Shown in pieces: positions 23,912 to 34,620 of a stretch of DNA of 64,000 bases (the stretch's first letter is position 1; every line of letters starts with the position of its first letter). The notes under the pieces are model-generated. The model was not told the origin of the DNA. It did not search any database and saw only the letters and a list, made by a program, of their open reading frames with translations. Both the position numbers and the translations under genes were made by a program. The stretch comes from Piliocolobus tephrosceles (taxonomy: Eukaryota > Chordata > Mammalia > Primates > Cercopithecidae), in assembly GCF_002776525.5 (NCBI RefSeq), contig NC_045439.1, positions 118,339,100-118,403,099 of the forward strand. Direction: 5' to 3'.

Positions 23912-24899
23912 TAATAAAACAAGGCCATTAATAAAATGCACAGTAAGGCTTACACAACAGGGGAAACTATTATTCTCTCAGGCATACCAAGTTTTACACT
24001 TTCCATATGCAGGATAGTAGTTCTAACTTTTCATCTGAAAATGAAAATTATTTATAATTTTATAGGTTAGGAAGAATCATACTCATTTGCTATCAAAATT
24101 CTATAGCTTCTCAATCAGCTGCTTTTCTAGGTTACCTCCACCCTGAAGGACAGAGCTGCTTTGTCTGCTAGATAACCCCATGTCTTAAAAATAAAGTTTG
24201 TAGTTTAAAAGAAATGCAAAAAGCATCTTATATTGTCAACAAATGCTTAGTTACAATTTCTAAAAAACTTAGACTTTTTAAAGAAAAAATACAACAAACC
24301 AATAATTATAAAAACATCAATAATATGAAATATGGTTTGTACTACTCTACACAAATCTACATATTTTCCTATTAAAACGGAAGCAATACACTTAAATGGC
24401 AGTGATAACTAAGAATAATACTACATTATTCTTGTGAGGCCCTGGAAATAGGCAAGGTTTTTATAGGGACAAAGATGTATAACACTATAAAATGCAAGTA
24501 GCGTTGATTTGACAAACATAATGATTTCAGTCCTTTCTTCAAACTTACATTTGAGGATGGGATTTCGGAAATAAAAAGAGATATATCCCCTTTCCCTCAG
24601 TTAAAAAAAATATTTTCATACCAGCTCCTCTCAAGAAAAGAGGCATTTTGGGAATGGGTTTAACATATTTATTCTGTTTTTCTTTCAGCTTTTTCTTCCA
24701 ATGCAAGTTTTATAGACAGTGTTGGCTTAGCAATTTAATTTCAGTTTCAAAAGAGATAATTCAAAACCTCATTTAGTTAAATAGTTAAAAAGAGACATTC
24801 TTAAATCCAGTATTTGTCAGTTTTCAGAAAATTGAAAAAGAAGAGCATAAACGATTTATGTCACAAAAATAAAATTAATTTTTAATTTATGTATGTATG
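23912..24899. other. Unassigned AT-rich sequence
   Basis: About 1 kb with no recognised gene or repeat. Confidence 0.45.
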
Positions 24900-25060
24900 A
24901 TACATGAATGTATGTCCAAATTGGGCATTATTGTGCATAGGCCATATATGAGCTGATAGATACAACAAGAAATATGATCCCCACCTTCAAGGAGACTATG
25001 GTGTTGTGATAGAGACAGAAAACACAGGCAAACATAAAAATAAGTAAAAATAAGCTTACA
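24900..25060 (-). mobile_element. L2 3' end fragment
   Basis: GATACAACAAGAAATATGAT, CCCCACCTTCAAGGAGACTA and GATAGAGACAGAAAACACAG match the reverse complement of the L2 3' end (the ...AAGGTCCCTGCCCTCAAGGAG type of segment). Diverged. Confidence 0.6.
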
Positions 25061-25299
25061 GGAATTTTTTTAAAAACATGTATTAATTATATTTTCTTAA
25101 ATCTCAAGGCTCTGATATCTGGTGCCTTGCTGACCCAGGAGGGACTGTGCCTCCTAAAATTAGCAAATTCCTAGTATATAAAATTACTTGCCTGTGAGCA
25201 CTATTTTTATATACAAAGTAATCAATCCAGAGCTTGTACCCCCAACCACCTCCTTTTAAGACACTTTCATATATTAGAACCCTGGTCCCCTGCCCTAAG

Positions 25300-26049
25300 C
25301 CCTTATACCAAAACCAGAAAAAGACATATCAAAGAAAGAATACTATAGACTAATATCCCTGATGAACATTGATGCAAAAAATCTTCTGCAAAATACCAAA
25401 CTGAATCCAACAACACATTAAAAAGATCATTTATTATGACCAAGTGAGATTTGTCCCAGGAATGCAAGGGTGATACAACATAGACAAATCAAGCAATGTG
25501 AACATCGTATCAACAGCATGAAGGAAACAAACCACATGATCATTTTAATTGCTGCTGAAAATCATTTGTTAAAATGCAACATCCCTCCATGATTTAAAAA
25601 AAGAAACCCTCAAAGAACTGGGTATAGAGGGAATATATTTCAACACAATAAAAGCTATATACAACAGACCCACAGCTAGTATGATACTGAATGGGAAAAA
25701 CTGGAAATATTTCCTCTAAGATTGGGAGTACAACAAGGACATCCACTTTTGACACAGTACTGGAAGTCCTAGCTAGAACAATTATATCAGAGAAAGAAAT
25801 ACAGGGCAATTAAACTGAAAAGGAAGCAGTCAAATTATTCTTGTTTTCAGATGGCATAATCTTATGTTTGTAAAAACCTACAGACTCCACCAAAAATTTG
25901 TTGAAATTCAAAAACAAAGCATATTATAGTGGCAGTAAATAAAATCAACACGCAAAAATTATCAGCATTTCTATATGTCAACTGTGAACAATCTGAAAAA
26001 GAAATCAAGAAAGTAATCTCATTTACAATAGCTACACATAAAATGAATT
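25300..26049 (+). mobile_element. L1MA-like element, part 1: ORF2 reverse-transcriptase region
   Basis: A 5'-truncated sense L1 begins near 25306 with TACCAAAACCAGAAAAAGAC and follows ORF2 through the RT domain: CTGATGAACATTGATGC, GGTATAGAGGGAATATAT, ACTGAATGGGAAAAACTGG, and a TTTTCAGATGGCATAATCTT segment. That last segment is where the FADD catalytic motif should be. Here it reads FSDG, so the second aspartate is lost. The frame is broken throughout. The element is interrupted at 26050 by an L1PA copy and resumes at 30711. Confidence 0.85.
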
Positions 26050-27510
26050 ACCTCTGGTAGAATTCAACTGTGAATCCGTCTGGTCCTGGCCTTTTTTTTT
26101 GGTTGGTGGGCTATTAATTACTGCCTCCATTTCAGAACTTATTATTGGTCTATTCAGGGATTCGACTTCTTCCTGCTTTGATCTTGGGAGGGTGTATGTG
26201 TCCAGGAATGTATCCATTTCTTCTAGATTTTCTAGTTTATTTGTGTAGAGGTGTTTATGGTATTCTCTGATGATAGTTTGTATTTCTGTGGAATCAATGA
26301 TGATATTCCCTTTTATTATTTTTTATTGTGTCTATATTTTTCTTCTCTCTTTTCTTTTTTATTAGTCTGGCTAGCAGTCTGTCTATTTTGTTAATCTTTT
26401 CAAAAAAACAGCTCCTGGATTCATAGATTTTTTTGAAGGGTTTTACGTGTCTCTATCTCCTTCAGTTCCCCTCTGATCTTAGTTATTTCTTGTCTTCTGC
26501 TAGCTGTTGAATTTGTTTGTTCTTGCTTCTCTAGTTCTTTTAATTTTGATGTTAGGGTGTTGACTTTAGATCTTTCTCGTTTTCTCCTGTGGGCATTTAG
26601 TGCGGTAAATTTCCCTCTACATATTGCTTTAACTGTGTCCCAGAGATTCTGGTATGTTGTGTCTTTGTTCTCATTGGTTTCGAATAACTTATTTCTTTCA
26701 GCCTTAATTTCATTATTTACCCAGTAGTCATTCAGGAGCAGGTTGTCCAGTTTCCATGTAGTTGTGCAGTTTTGAGTGAGTTTCTTAATCCGAAGTTCTA
26801 ATTGGATTGCACTGTCATCTGAGAGACTGTTTGTTATGGTTTCTGTACTTTTGCATTTGCTGAGGAGTGTTTTCCTTCCAATTATGTGGTCAATTTTAGA
26901 ATAAGTGAGATGTGGTGCTGAGAAGAATGTATATTCTGTTGATTTGGGGTGGAGAGTTCTGTAGATGTCTACTAGGTCTCCTTGGTCCAGAGCTGAGTTG
27001 AAGTCCTGACTATCCTTTTTAATTCTCTGCCTCGTTGCTCTGTCTAATATTGACAGTAAATTGTTAAAGTCTCCCACTATTATTGTGTGGGAGTCTAAGT
27101 CTCTTTGTACTTCTCTAAGAACTTGCTTTATGAACCTGGGTGCTCCTGCAATAATTGCATATATATTTAACATAGTTAGCTCTTCTTGATGCATTGATCT
27201 CTTTACCATTATGTAATGCCCTTTGTTTATATCTTTGTTGGTTTAAAGTCTGTCTTATCAGAGACTAGGATTGCAACCCTTGCTTTTTCTTTTCGTTTTT
27301 CATTTGCTTAGTAAATATTCCTCCATTCATTTATTTTGAGCCTATGGGTGTCTTTGCACATGAGATGGGTCTCCTGAATACAGCACACTGATGGGTATTG
27401 ATTCTTTATCCAATTTGCCAGTCTGTGTCTTTTAATTGGGGCATTTATTCCATTTACATTTAAGGTTAATATTGTTATGTGTGAATTTGATCCTGTTATT
27501 ATGATGCTAG
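26050..27510 (-). pseudogene. L1 ORF2 endonuclease region, broken
   Basis: An apurinic/apyrimidinic-type endonuclease domain of L1 ORF2p, which nicks target DNA at TTTT/AA sites for target-primed reverse transcription. The longest open stretch is 26421-27209 (262 codons); it begins inside the domain and keeps GDFN and YSKIDHIIG. The conserved Ser-Asp-His catalytic motif near the domain end reads Ser-Asp-Asp here (codon 26814-26816 on the minus strand), so the catalytic histidine is gone. Upstream sequence around 27350-27500 is out of frame. A last piece at 26050-26217 carries the DTFLDTYTLP segment. Clearly dead. Confidence 0.88.
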
Positions 27511-27579
27511 CTGGTTATTTTGTCTGTTACTTGATGCAGTTTCTTCATAGTGGTGATAATCTTTACAATTGATATGTTT

Positions 27580-28170
27580 TTGTAGTGGCTGGCACTGGTT
27601 TTTGCTTTCCCTATTTAGTGCTTCCTTCAGAAACTCTTGTAAGGCAGACCTGTGGTGACAAAACCTCTCAGCATTTGCTTGTCTGTAAAGGATTTTGTTT
27701 CTGCTTTGCTTATGAAGCTTAGTTTGGTTGCATATGAAATTATGGGTTGAAAACTATTTTCTTTAAGAATGTTGAATATTGGCCCCCTTTCTCTTCAGGC
27801 TTGTAGGCTTTCTGAAAAGAGATCAACTGTTAGTCTGATGGACTTCCCTTTGTGGGTAACCCAACCCTTCTCTCTGGCTTCCCTTAACATTTTGTCCTTC
27901 ATTTCAACCTTGGTGAATCTGGCAATTAGTCTTGGGGTTGCTCTTCTTGAGGAGTATCTTAGTGGTGTTCTCTGTATTTCCTGAATTTGAATGTTGGCCT
28001 GTCTTGCTAGGTTGGGGAAGTTCTCCTGCATAATATCCCGAAGAGTGTTTTCCAGTTTGGGTCCATTCTCCCTGTCACTTTCAGGTACAGCAATCAAATG
28101 TAAGTTTGGTGTTTTCACATAGTCCCATATTTCTTGGGGGCTTTGTTTATTCCTTTTCATTCTTTTTTCT
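27580..28170 (-). pseudogene. L1 ORF1 C-terminal half, truncated
   Basis: An L1 ORF1p (RNA-binding chaperone that packages L1 RNA) fragment. The open stretch 27795-28160 keeps the RRM-to-C-terminal region, with the motifs NFPNLARQANIQIQEIQRTP and RFTKVEMKDKMLR, then hits a stop after SESLQA. Similar sequence continues out of frame toward about 27580. The coiled-coil N-terminal half is absent because the insertion is 5'-truncated at this point. Not functional. Confidence 0.85.
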
Positions 28171-30705
28171 ACCAGAGGTACAAAGAGGTGTTGATAACCA
28201 TTTCTTATGAAATTATTCCAAAGAGTGGAAAAAGAGAGACTCCTCTCTAACTCATTTTATGAGGCCAGCATCATCCTGATACCAAAACCTGGTAGAGACA
28301 TAACAAAAAAAGAAAATTTCAGGCCAATATCTCTGATGAACAGCGATTTGAAAATCCTCAATAAAATATTTGTAAACTGAATCCAGCAGCACATCACAAA
28401 GCTTATCCACCACGATCAGGATGGCATCATACCTGGGATGCAAAGCTGGTTCAACATACACAAATGAATAAACATAATGCATCACATAATCAGAACCAAT
28501 ATCAAAAACCTCATGATTATACCAATAGATGCAGAAAAGGACTTCGATAAAATTCAACACCCCTTTATGGTAAAAACTCTGAATAAACTGGGTATTGATT
28601 GGACATATCTCAAAATAATAAGAGCTATTTATGACAAACCCACAACCAATATCATACTGAATGGGCAAAAGCTGGAAGCATTCCCTTTGAAAATCTGCAC
28701 AAGACAAGGATGCCCTCTGTCACCACTTCTATTCAACATAGAATTTGAAGTTCTGACCCAGGCAATCAGGCAAGAGCAAGAAATAAAGCGTGTTCAAATA
28801 GGAAGAGAGGAAGTCAAATTGTCTCTGTTTGAAGATGACATGATTTTATATTTAGGAAACCCCATTTTCTCAGCCCCAAATCTCCTTAAGCTGATAAGCA
28901 ATTTCAGCAACGTCTCAGGATACAAACTCAATGTGCAAAAATCACAAGCATTCCTATACACCAATAACAGAAAAACAGAGAGCTAAATCATGATAGAACT
29001 CCCATTTCCATTCTCTACAGAAATAATAAAACACATAGGAATACAACTTACAAGGGATGTGAAGGACCTCTTCAAGGAGAACTACAAACCACTGCTCAAG
29101 GAAATAAGAGAGGACACAAACAAATGGAAAACCATTCCGTGTTCACGAATAGGAAAAATCAATATTGTGAAAGTGGCCATATTGCCCAAAGTAATTTTTA
29201 TATTCAATGCTATCCCCATTGAGCTACCAGTGACTTTCTTCAAAGAATTAAAAGAACAAAGCTGGAGCTATCATGCTACCTGATTTCAACCTATACTACA
29301 AGGCTACAGTAATGAACACAGCATGGTGCTGGTACCAGAACAGATATTTTAGACCAGTGGAACAGAACAGACCCCGCAGAAATAGTGCCACACATCTACA
29401 AGCATCTGATCTTTGACCAACCTGATAAAAACAAGCAATGAGGAAATGATTCCCTATTTAATAAATGGTGTTGGGTAAACTGACTAGCCATATGGAGAAA
29501 ACTGAAACTGGACCCCTTCCTTACACCTTATCAACAATTAACTCAAGATGAATTAAAGACTTAAACATAAGACCGAAAGCCATGAAAACCCCAGAAGAAA
29601 ACCTAGGCAATACCATTCAGGACATAGCCATGGGCAAAGACTTCATGACTAAAACACCAAAAGCAAGGGCAACAAAAGCCAAAATTGACAAGTGGGATCT
29701 AATTCAAATAAAGAGCTCTGCACAGCAAAAGAAACTATCATCAGAGTGAACAAACAACCTACAGAATGCAAGGAAATTTTTGCAATCTATTCATCTGACA
29801 AAGGGCTAATATCCAGAATCTACAAAGAACTTAAACAAATTTACAAGAAAAAAACAAACGACACCATCAAAGAGTGGGCAAAGGAATGAACAGACACTTC
29901 TTAAAAGAAGACATTCATATGGCCAACAAACATATGAAAAAACGTTCATCATCATTGATCATTAGTGAAAAGCAAATCAAAACCACAGTGAGATACCATC
30001 TTACACCAGTTATAATGGCGATCATTAAAAAGTCAAGAAACAACAGATGCTGCAGAGGATGTGGAGAAATAGGAACACTTTTACACATTGGTGGGAGAGC
30101 AAATTAGTTCAACCATTGTGGAAGACAGTGTGGCGATTCCTCAATGATCTAGAACCAGAAATACCATTGGACCCAGCAATCCCATTACTGGGTATATACC
30201 CAAAGGATTCTAAATCATTCTAATATAAAGACACATGCACACGTATGTTTATTGCGGCACTGTTCATGATAGCAAAGACTTGGAAACAACCCAAATGCCC
30301 ATCAATGATAGATTGGATAAACAAAATATGGCACATATACACCATGGAATACTATGCAGCCATAAAACGGATGAGTTCATGTCCTTTGCAGGTACATGGA
30401 TGAACCTGGAAACAATCATTCTCAGCAAACTAATATAGGAACAGAAAATCAAACAGCACGCGTTCTCACTCATAAGTGGGAGTTGAACAAAGAGAACACA
30501 TGGACACAGGGAGAGGAACATCACACACTGGGGCATGTTGGGGGGTGGGGGATTAGGGGAGGGAGAGCATTAGAAGAAATACTTAATGTAGATGACAGGT
30601 TGATGGGTGCAGAAAACCATCATGGCACGTGTTTACCTTTGTAACAAACTTGCACGTTCTGTACATGTATCCCAGAACTTAAAGTACAATAATAATAGTA
30701 ATTTT
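28171..30705 (+). mobile_element. L1PA insertion, sense 3' segment
   Basis: The sense part of the same L1PA starts at ACCAGAGGTACAAAGAGGTG. It runs through ORF2 RT, the C-terminal region and the 3' UTR, with GGGGGTGGGGGATTAGGGGA in the usual G-rich place at about 30540 and the end AACTTAAAGTACAATAATAA at about 30690. The tail is degenerate A-rich. The flanking L1MA resumes at 30711 with ACCTAGAAATAAACTTAACC. I could not fix a clean target duplication. Left and right flanks share only ACCT and A-rich sequence. Confidence 0.93.
28252..30440 (+). pseudogene. L1 ORF2 reverse transcriptase and C-terminal region, broken
   Basis: Fragment of L1 ORF2p. The longest open stretch is 28477-28986 (169 codons) within the RT domain, with AIYDKPTTNIILNGQKLEAF and RQGCPLSPLLFN. 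The catalytic FADD box reads FEDD (28828-28839): the alanine codon is changed but both aspartates are kept. The next pieces are 28990-29283, 29692-29889 and 29874-30107, in shifting frames. The last of these has the cysteine-rich NNRCCRGCGEIGTLLHI segment of the C-terminal region. Frameshifts and stops make it non-functional. Confidence 0.88.
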
Positions 30706-30710
30706 TAAAA

Positions 30711-31471
30711 ACTACCTAGAAATAAACTTAACCAAAGGAGTGAAAGGTCTCTACAATGAAAGCTATAATTGAAGGGAGCACTAACAAATGGGAAGACATC
30801 TCATGTCCATAGATTAAAAGAATTAATATCTTAAAAATGTCCATATTCTCAAAAAAAAAAAAAACACAGATTCAATGCAGTTTCTATCAAAATACCATTC
30901 ACATTTTTTTTTTTTTTTTTTTACAGAAATAGGAAAATTGGTACTAAATCTGGAGGAATCATGTTACCTAACTTCAAATGATATTACAAAGCTGTAATAA
31001 CCAAAACAGCATACATGGTGGTGGCATAAAAACAGACACATAAGCCAATGGAATATGACAGAGAACCCAGAAACAAACTCATACATCCCTAGTAGACTCT
31101 TTTTCAACACAGGTGCTGAGAACATACATTGAGGAAAGGAGAGTCTGTTTAATAAATAGTGCTGGGAAAACTGGATATCCTTATGCAGAAAAACAAAACT
31201 AGAATCCTGTATCTCACCATGGACAAAAATAAAATCAAAATAGATTAAAGACTTAAATCTAAGGCCTCATACTATAAATCTACTTCAAGGAAACATTAAA
31301 CAAAATCTTCAGGATGTTGGTCTCAGCAAAGATTTTTTAAGTAATACCCCCCAGCCACTGGCAACCTAAGAAAAATGGACAAATGTGATCACCTCAAGTT
31401 AGAATATTTCTGCAAATCAAAGAAAACAATCAACAAAGTGAATAGGCAACCTACAGAATAGAAAATATTTG
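30711..31471 (+). mobile_element. L1MA-like element, part 2
   Basis: Resumes the ORF2 of the 25300-26049 element exactly where it was interrupted: the left piece ends near AATAGCTAC..., and this piece begins CTACCTAGAAATAAACTTAA. It carries further ORF2 C-terminal sequence, such as GCTGGGAAAACTGGATATCC and CTCAGCAAAGATTTTTTAAG. An A run (30850-30863) and a 20-base T run (30903-30922) lie inside. It is interrupted again by an AluY at 31473. Confidence 0.85.
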
Positions 31472-31783
31472 TGGCCGGGCTCGGTGGCTCAAGCCTGTAA
31501 TCCCAGCACTTTGGGAGGCCGAGACGGGTGGATCACGAGGTCAGGAGATCGAGACCATCCTGGCTAACACGGTGAAACCCCGTCTCTACTAAAAAAAAAA
31601 ATACAAAAAAAACTAGCCGGGCCTGGTGGTGGGTGCCTGTAGTCCCAGCTGCTCGGGAGGCTGAGGCAGGAGAATGGCGGGAACCTGGGAGGCTGAGCTT
31701 GCAGTGAGCTGAGATCGGGCCACTGCACTCCAGCCTGGGCAACAGAGCGAGACTCCGTCTCAAAAAAAGAAAGAAAATATTTG
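31460..31783 (+). mobile_element. AluY (AluYR-like, Old World monkey type)
   Basis: Alu body 31473-31771, near-consensus AluY, with a perfect 12-base target duplication AGAAAATATTTG (31460-31471 and 31772-31783). The left arm has GGCTCAAGCCTG, a state typical of cercopithecid AluYR elements, and the right arm has GATCGGGCCACTG. Low divergence shows a young insertion. It sits inside the old L1MA ORF2. The minus frame 31533-31763 is Alu-derived. Confidence 0.96.
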
Positions 31784-32870
31784 CAAACTATTCAACTGAC
31801 AAGGGACTAATAACCAGAATACATAAGGAGCTCAAACCACTCTATAGGAAAAAATGTAATAATCTGGTTTAAAAATGGGCAAAAGATTTGAATAGACAGT
31901 TCTCAAAAGGAGACATATAAATGGCAAATAGGTATTGAAAAAGTGTTCCATATCATTGATCATCAGAGAAATGTAAATCAATACTACAATAAAATATTAT
32001 CTCATTCCCCTTCAGAAGACTTTTATCCAAAAGACAGGGAATAACAAATCCTGGTGAGGATGTGGAGTAAAGGAAACCTCACACATTGTTGGTGTGAATG
32101 TAAATTAGTATCACCACTATAGGAAACAGGTTAGGGATTCCCCCCAATTAGAACTACCATATAATCCAGCAATTCCACATGTAGGTATACACTGAAAAAA
32201 AAGGAAATCAGTATATGGAAGAGATAGCTTCACCCCTATATATATTGCATCATTATTCACAATAGCCAAGATTTGGAAGCAACGTAAGTGTCCGTCAATA
32301 GATGAATGGATAAAAAACAAATGTGGTACATATACACAATGCAGTACTATTCAGACATGAAAGAGAATAAGATTCTGCCACATCATGGATGGAACTGGAG
32401 GTCATTATATTAAGTGGAATGAGCCAGGCACAGAAAAGCCGACTTCTCATGTTCTGACTTATTTATGGAAGCTAAAAATTAAATCATAACTTTTGGAGGT
32501 AGAGAATAGAATGATGGTTACTAGAGGCTGGGAACTGTAGGAGCGGGTGGAGGGGGAAAGTGGGGATGGTTAGAGTGTGCAAAAATATAGCTAGTTGTAA
32601 TGAATATGATCAAGTATTTGGCACCACAACAGGATGACAATAGTCAACAATAATTTATTGTACATTTAAAAATAACTAAAAGAGTATAATTACATTGTTT
32701 GTAACATAAAGAAAGGATAAATGCTTGAGGTGATGAATACTACACTTAACTTGATGTGATTATTATGCATTGTATGTCTGTATTAAAATATCTCGTATAC
32801 CTTATGAGTATATACACCATGTACCAACAATAATTAAAAACTAAACCTGGAAAAAAAATTAGGTAATATT
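31784..32870 (+). mobile_element. L1MA-like element, part 3: ORF2 end and 3' UTR
   Basis: Continues ORF2 (GACAAGGGACTAATAACCAG, GTGAGGATGTGGAGTAAAGG, GCAATTCCACATGTAGGTAT) and then the L1MA/L1PB-type 3' UTR: GAATGATGGTTACTAGAGGC, ACAATAATTTATTGTACATT, GATAAATGCTTGAGGTGATG and an A-rich end by about 32870. Together the three parts form one L1 of about 2.6 kb, 5'-truncated in the RT region. Confidence 0.87.
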
Positions 32871-32984
32871 TTGCTAATCTTACAATAAAGTTTAAAATGT
32901 TTTTTAAATTTTTTCTCCAAGCTCTCGTTCAGAGAGTAGGTATTTTTATGGCAGATGGGTTTATTTGATAATATTTTTCTTGAC

Positions 32985-33450
32985 TAGCTAGTGTGTATGT
33001 GGCTCATTTAAAAAAGCTTTGCTTACCCCAAAGAGTCTAAAATACTGTCCTGTAATTTTGAGGAGAAATAATAGTTGTGACTTTTACTATTAGATCTATG
33101 GCCCATGTCAAATTAATTCAATGTGTGTGTTATGAAGTAGGGATCACTTTTTGTTTTTCTCTCTCATAATTCTTGTTGTTCCAGCAGCAGTTACTGAAAT
33201 TCACTATTGAATTACCATAGTACCTTTGAGGAAAATGAATTGATCATGCATGTGAGGTCTCCTTTTAGACTTTATTTTGTTCCATTGATCAATTTTTCTA
33301 ATACAATGTTATGTTCATTTCAGTATCTTTATATAAATCTTGAGATCAGAAAAATGTATACTTAGCAATATATATTCTTCAAAATTGAACTTTTTAAGAA
33401 AAGAATTTCCATGTTTAATGTTTCAATTTCTTTATTAAAATTCTTACATT
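32985..33450 (-). mobile_element. L1M ORF2 fragment, antisense
   Basis: Antisense old L1 ORF2 C-terminal region: GCTTACCCCAAAGAGTCTAA, GATCTATGGCCCATGTCAAA, GTGTGTGTTATGAAGTAGGG, TTGTTGTTCCAGCAGCAG, TCCTTTTAGACTTTATTTTG, and GTTCCATTGATCAATTTTTC. All match the usual order on the reverse strand, with strong divergence. Confidence 0.75.
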
Positions 33451-33479
33451 ATGGAAACATTGACATTATACTTTCTTTC

Positions 33480-34620
33480 AACTTTTTAAACATTGTGTTC
33501 TTTAGCTCTTTGAATATGTATATAAAACATATGCTTTACAATCTTTGTCTGCTAAATCCATCATGAGTGCCCCCCCCAAAAAAAAGCTTTTATTAACTTT
33601 CCCCGAGATGTGCTATGCTTTCCTCTTTCTTTGCATATCTCATGCTTTTTTGTTGTTGTTTAAAACTGGTCACAGATAACTTATTTTATCAACTTTGGAT
33701 GCTGATTTCCCTCCATGAGATGCGCCATTGTTCTCTTTGCTTATTAGTGATTTTCCTGTAATAAATCTGTAAAATGTGTCTCTATAGCAGTGTGTAAATA
33801 TTCACGTTTGTGCTCAATTTGATTTACCTATTCTTTCCATTTATAAACCTTGAATCTTAGAGGTCACCTTTTTGTCTGGATTGCTTAGTGGTCAGGCAAC
33901 AACTGGCTAGAGACTGAGCAGAAGCAGGCTGGAGTGTGCCTTCAAACATCTGGCAGTTTTCAGATGTGCCAGGCTTGTCTTTGGGCCTCTTTGCATCTCG
34001 TCTGCATAAGTAATCAGTCTCCTAGTCACATGGCCATCCAGGGATATGTGTTTATCTTGGAATCCCACTGGTCTCTGGCATATGCATGCAGAAGGTAGCC
34101 AGTGATGTATGGAGACCTTATATAAAGCTATTAGAACTCTGGCTAGTTAGCTGATCCCTCGCTTCCTCTAATCAGAAATGCAACCTCAGGCAATCAGAAC
34201 TGCAGATCTTCTCCATTCACTTGCTACTGCTATTGCTGCTTTTACTGACAGTGTGGACATGGGTTTTTCTGCCTTCCACTCCAAGTTAAGAGAATCACCT
34301 TTGACAGGGAAGCTAATGGTTTCTGGATTTTTCTTCATCCTGGTGGAACTGCAGCACTGCAAGTCTGGGTGGATGAGAATGGCCCCAGGGGAGTATGCCA
34401 CAGACTTCCATTGTTTTTGCTCAAAGTTCCATGATTTCCCAAGAATGCACTTCTTCCTATTTGGTCAATTTCTAAAACTCTGATATATATGTTTTTGATA
34501 AGTGTGTTGTCGAGTATTTGTAGTTGGTTTTAGGGAAAATAATGGTAACCCACTCACATCACTGCATCGGGGGTTTGCCTCTTACATTTTAAAATCAGAT
34601 CCAACAACTTAAGAGATGTC
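33480..34620 (-). mobile_element. L1M 5' region-like sequence, antisense (tentative)
   Basis: The order CTTTGTCTGCTAAATCCATC, TTCCTCTTTCTTTGCATATC, TTTTGTTGTTGTTTAAAACT, then a GC-richer block with CAACAACTGGCTAGAGACTG resembles the antisense 5' UTR of old L1M elements. If so, it joins the ORF2 piece at 32985-33450 through an internal deletion. The open frame 34178-34483 has no recognised domain. The assignment rests on general resemblance. Confidence 0.45.

Larger units (their letters stand above)
26050..28170 (-). mobile_element. L1PA insertion, inverted 5' segment
   Basis: This is the 5' part of an L1PA copy lying in reverse orientation to its own 3' part (28171-30705). Read on the minus strand it runs from the middle of ORF1 (28170) through the ORF1 end, the inter-ORF spacer and the ORF2 endonuclease, to just before the RT domain (26050). 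The last L1 bases of this segment, ACCAGAGGT, are the same nine that start the sense segment at 28171. The two pieces are therefore adjacent in L1 coordinates with a 9-base overlap. This is the classic structure produced by twin priming during reverse transcription. Confidence 0.93.

Noticed and set aside
23407..23941. Several frames through the CA/GATA tract
   Set aside because: Low-complexity translation of microsatellites within an MST LTR.
28252..28707. 151-codon minus-strand frame
   Set aside because: Antisense shadow of the L1 ORF2 reverse-transcriptase region.
34178..34483. 101-codon frame with a hydrophobic segment
   Set aside because: No domain or conserved motif; the surrounding sequence looks like an antisense L1M 5' region.
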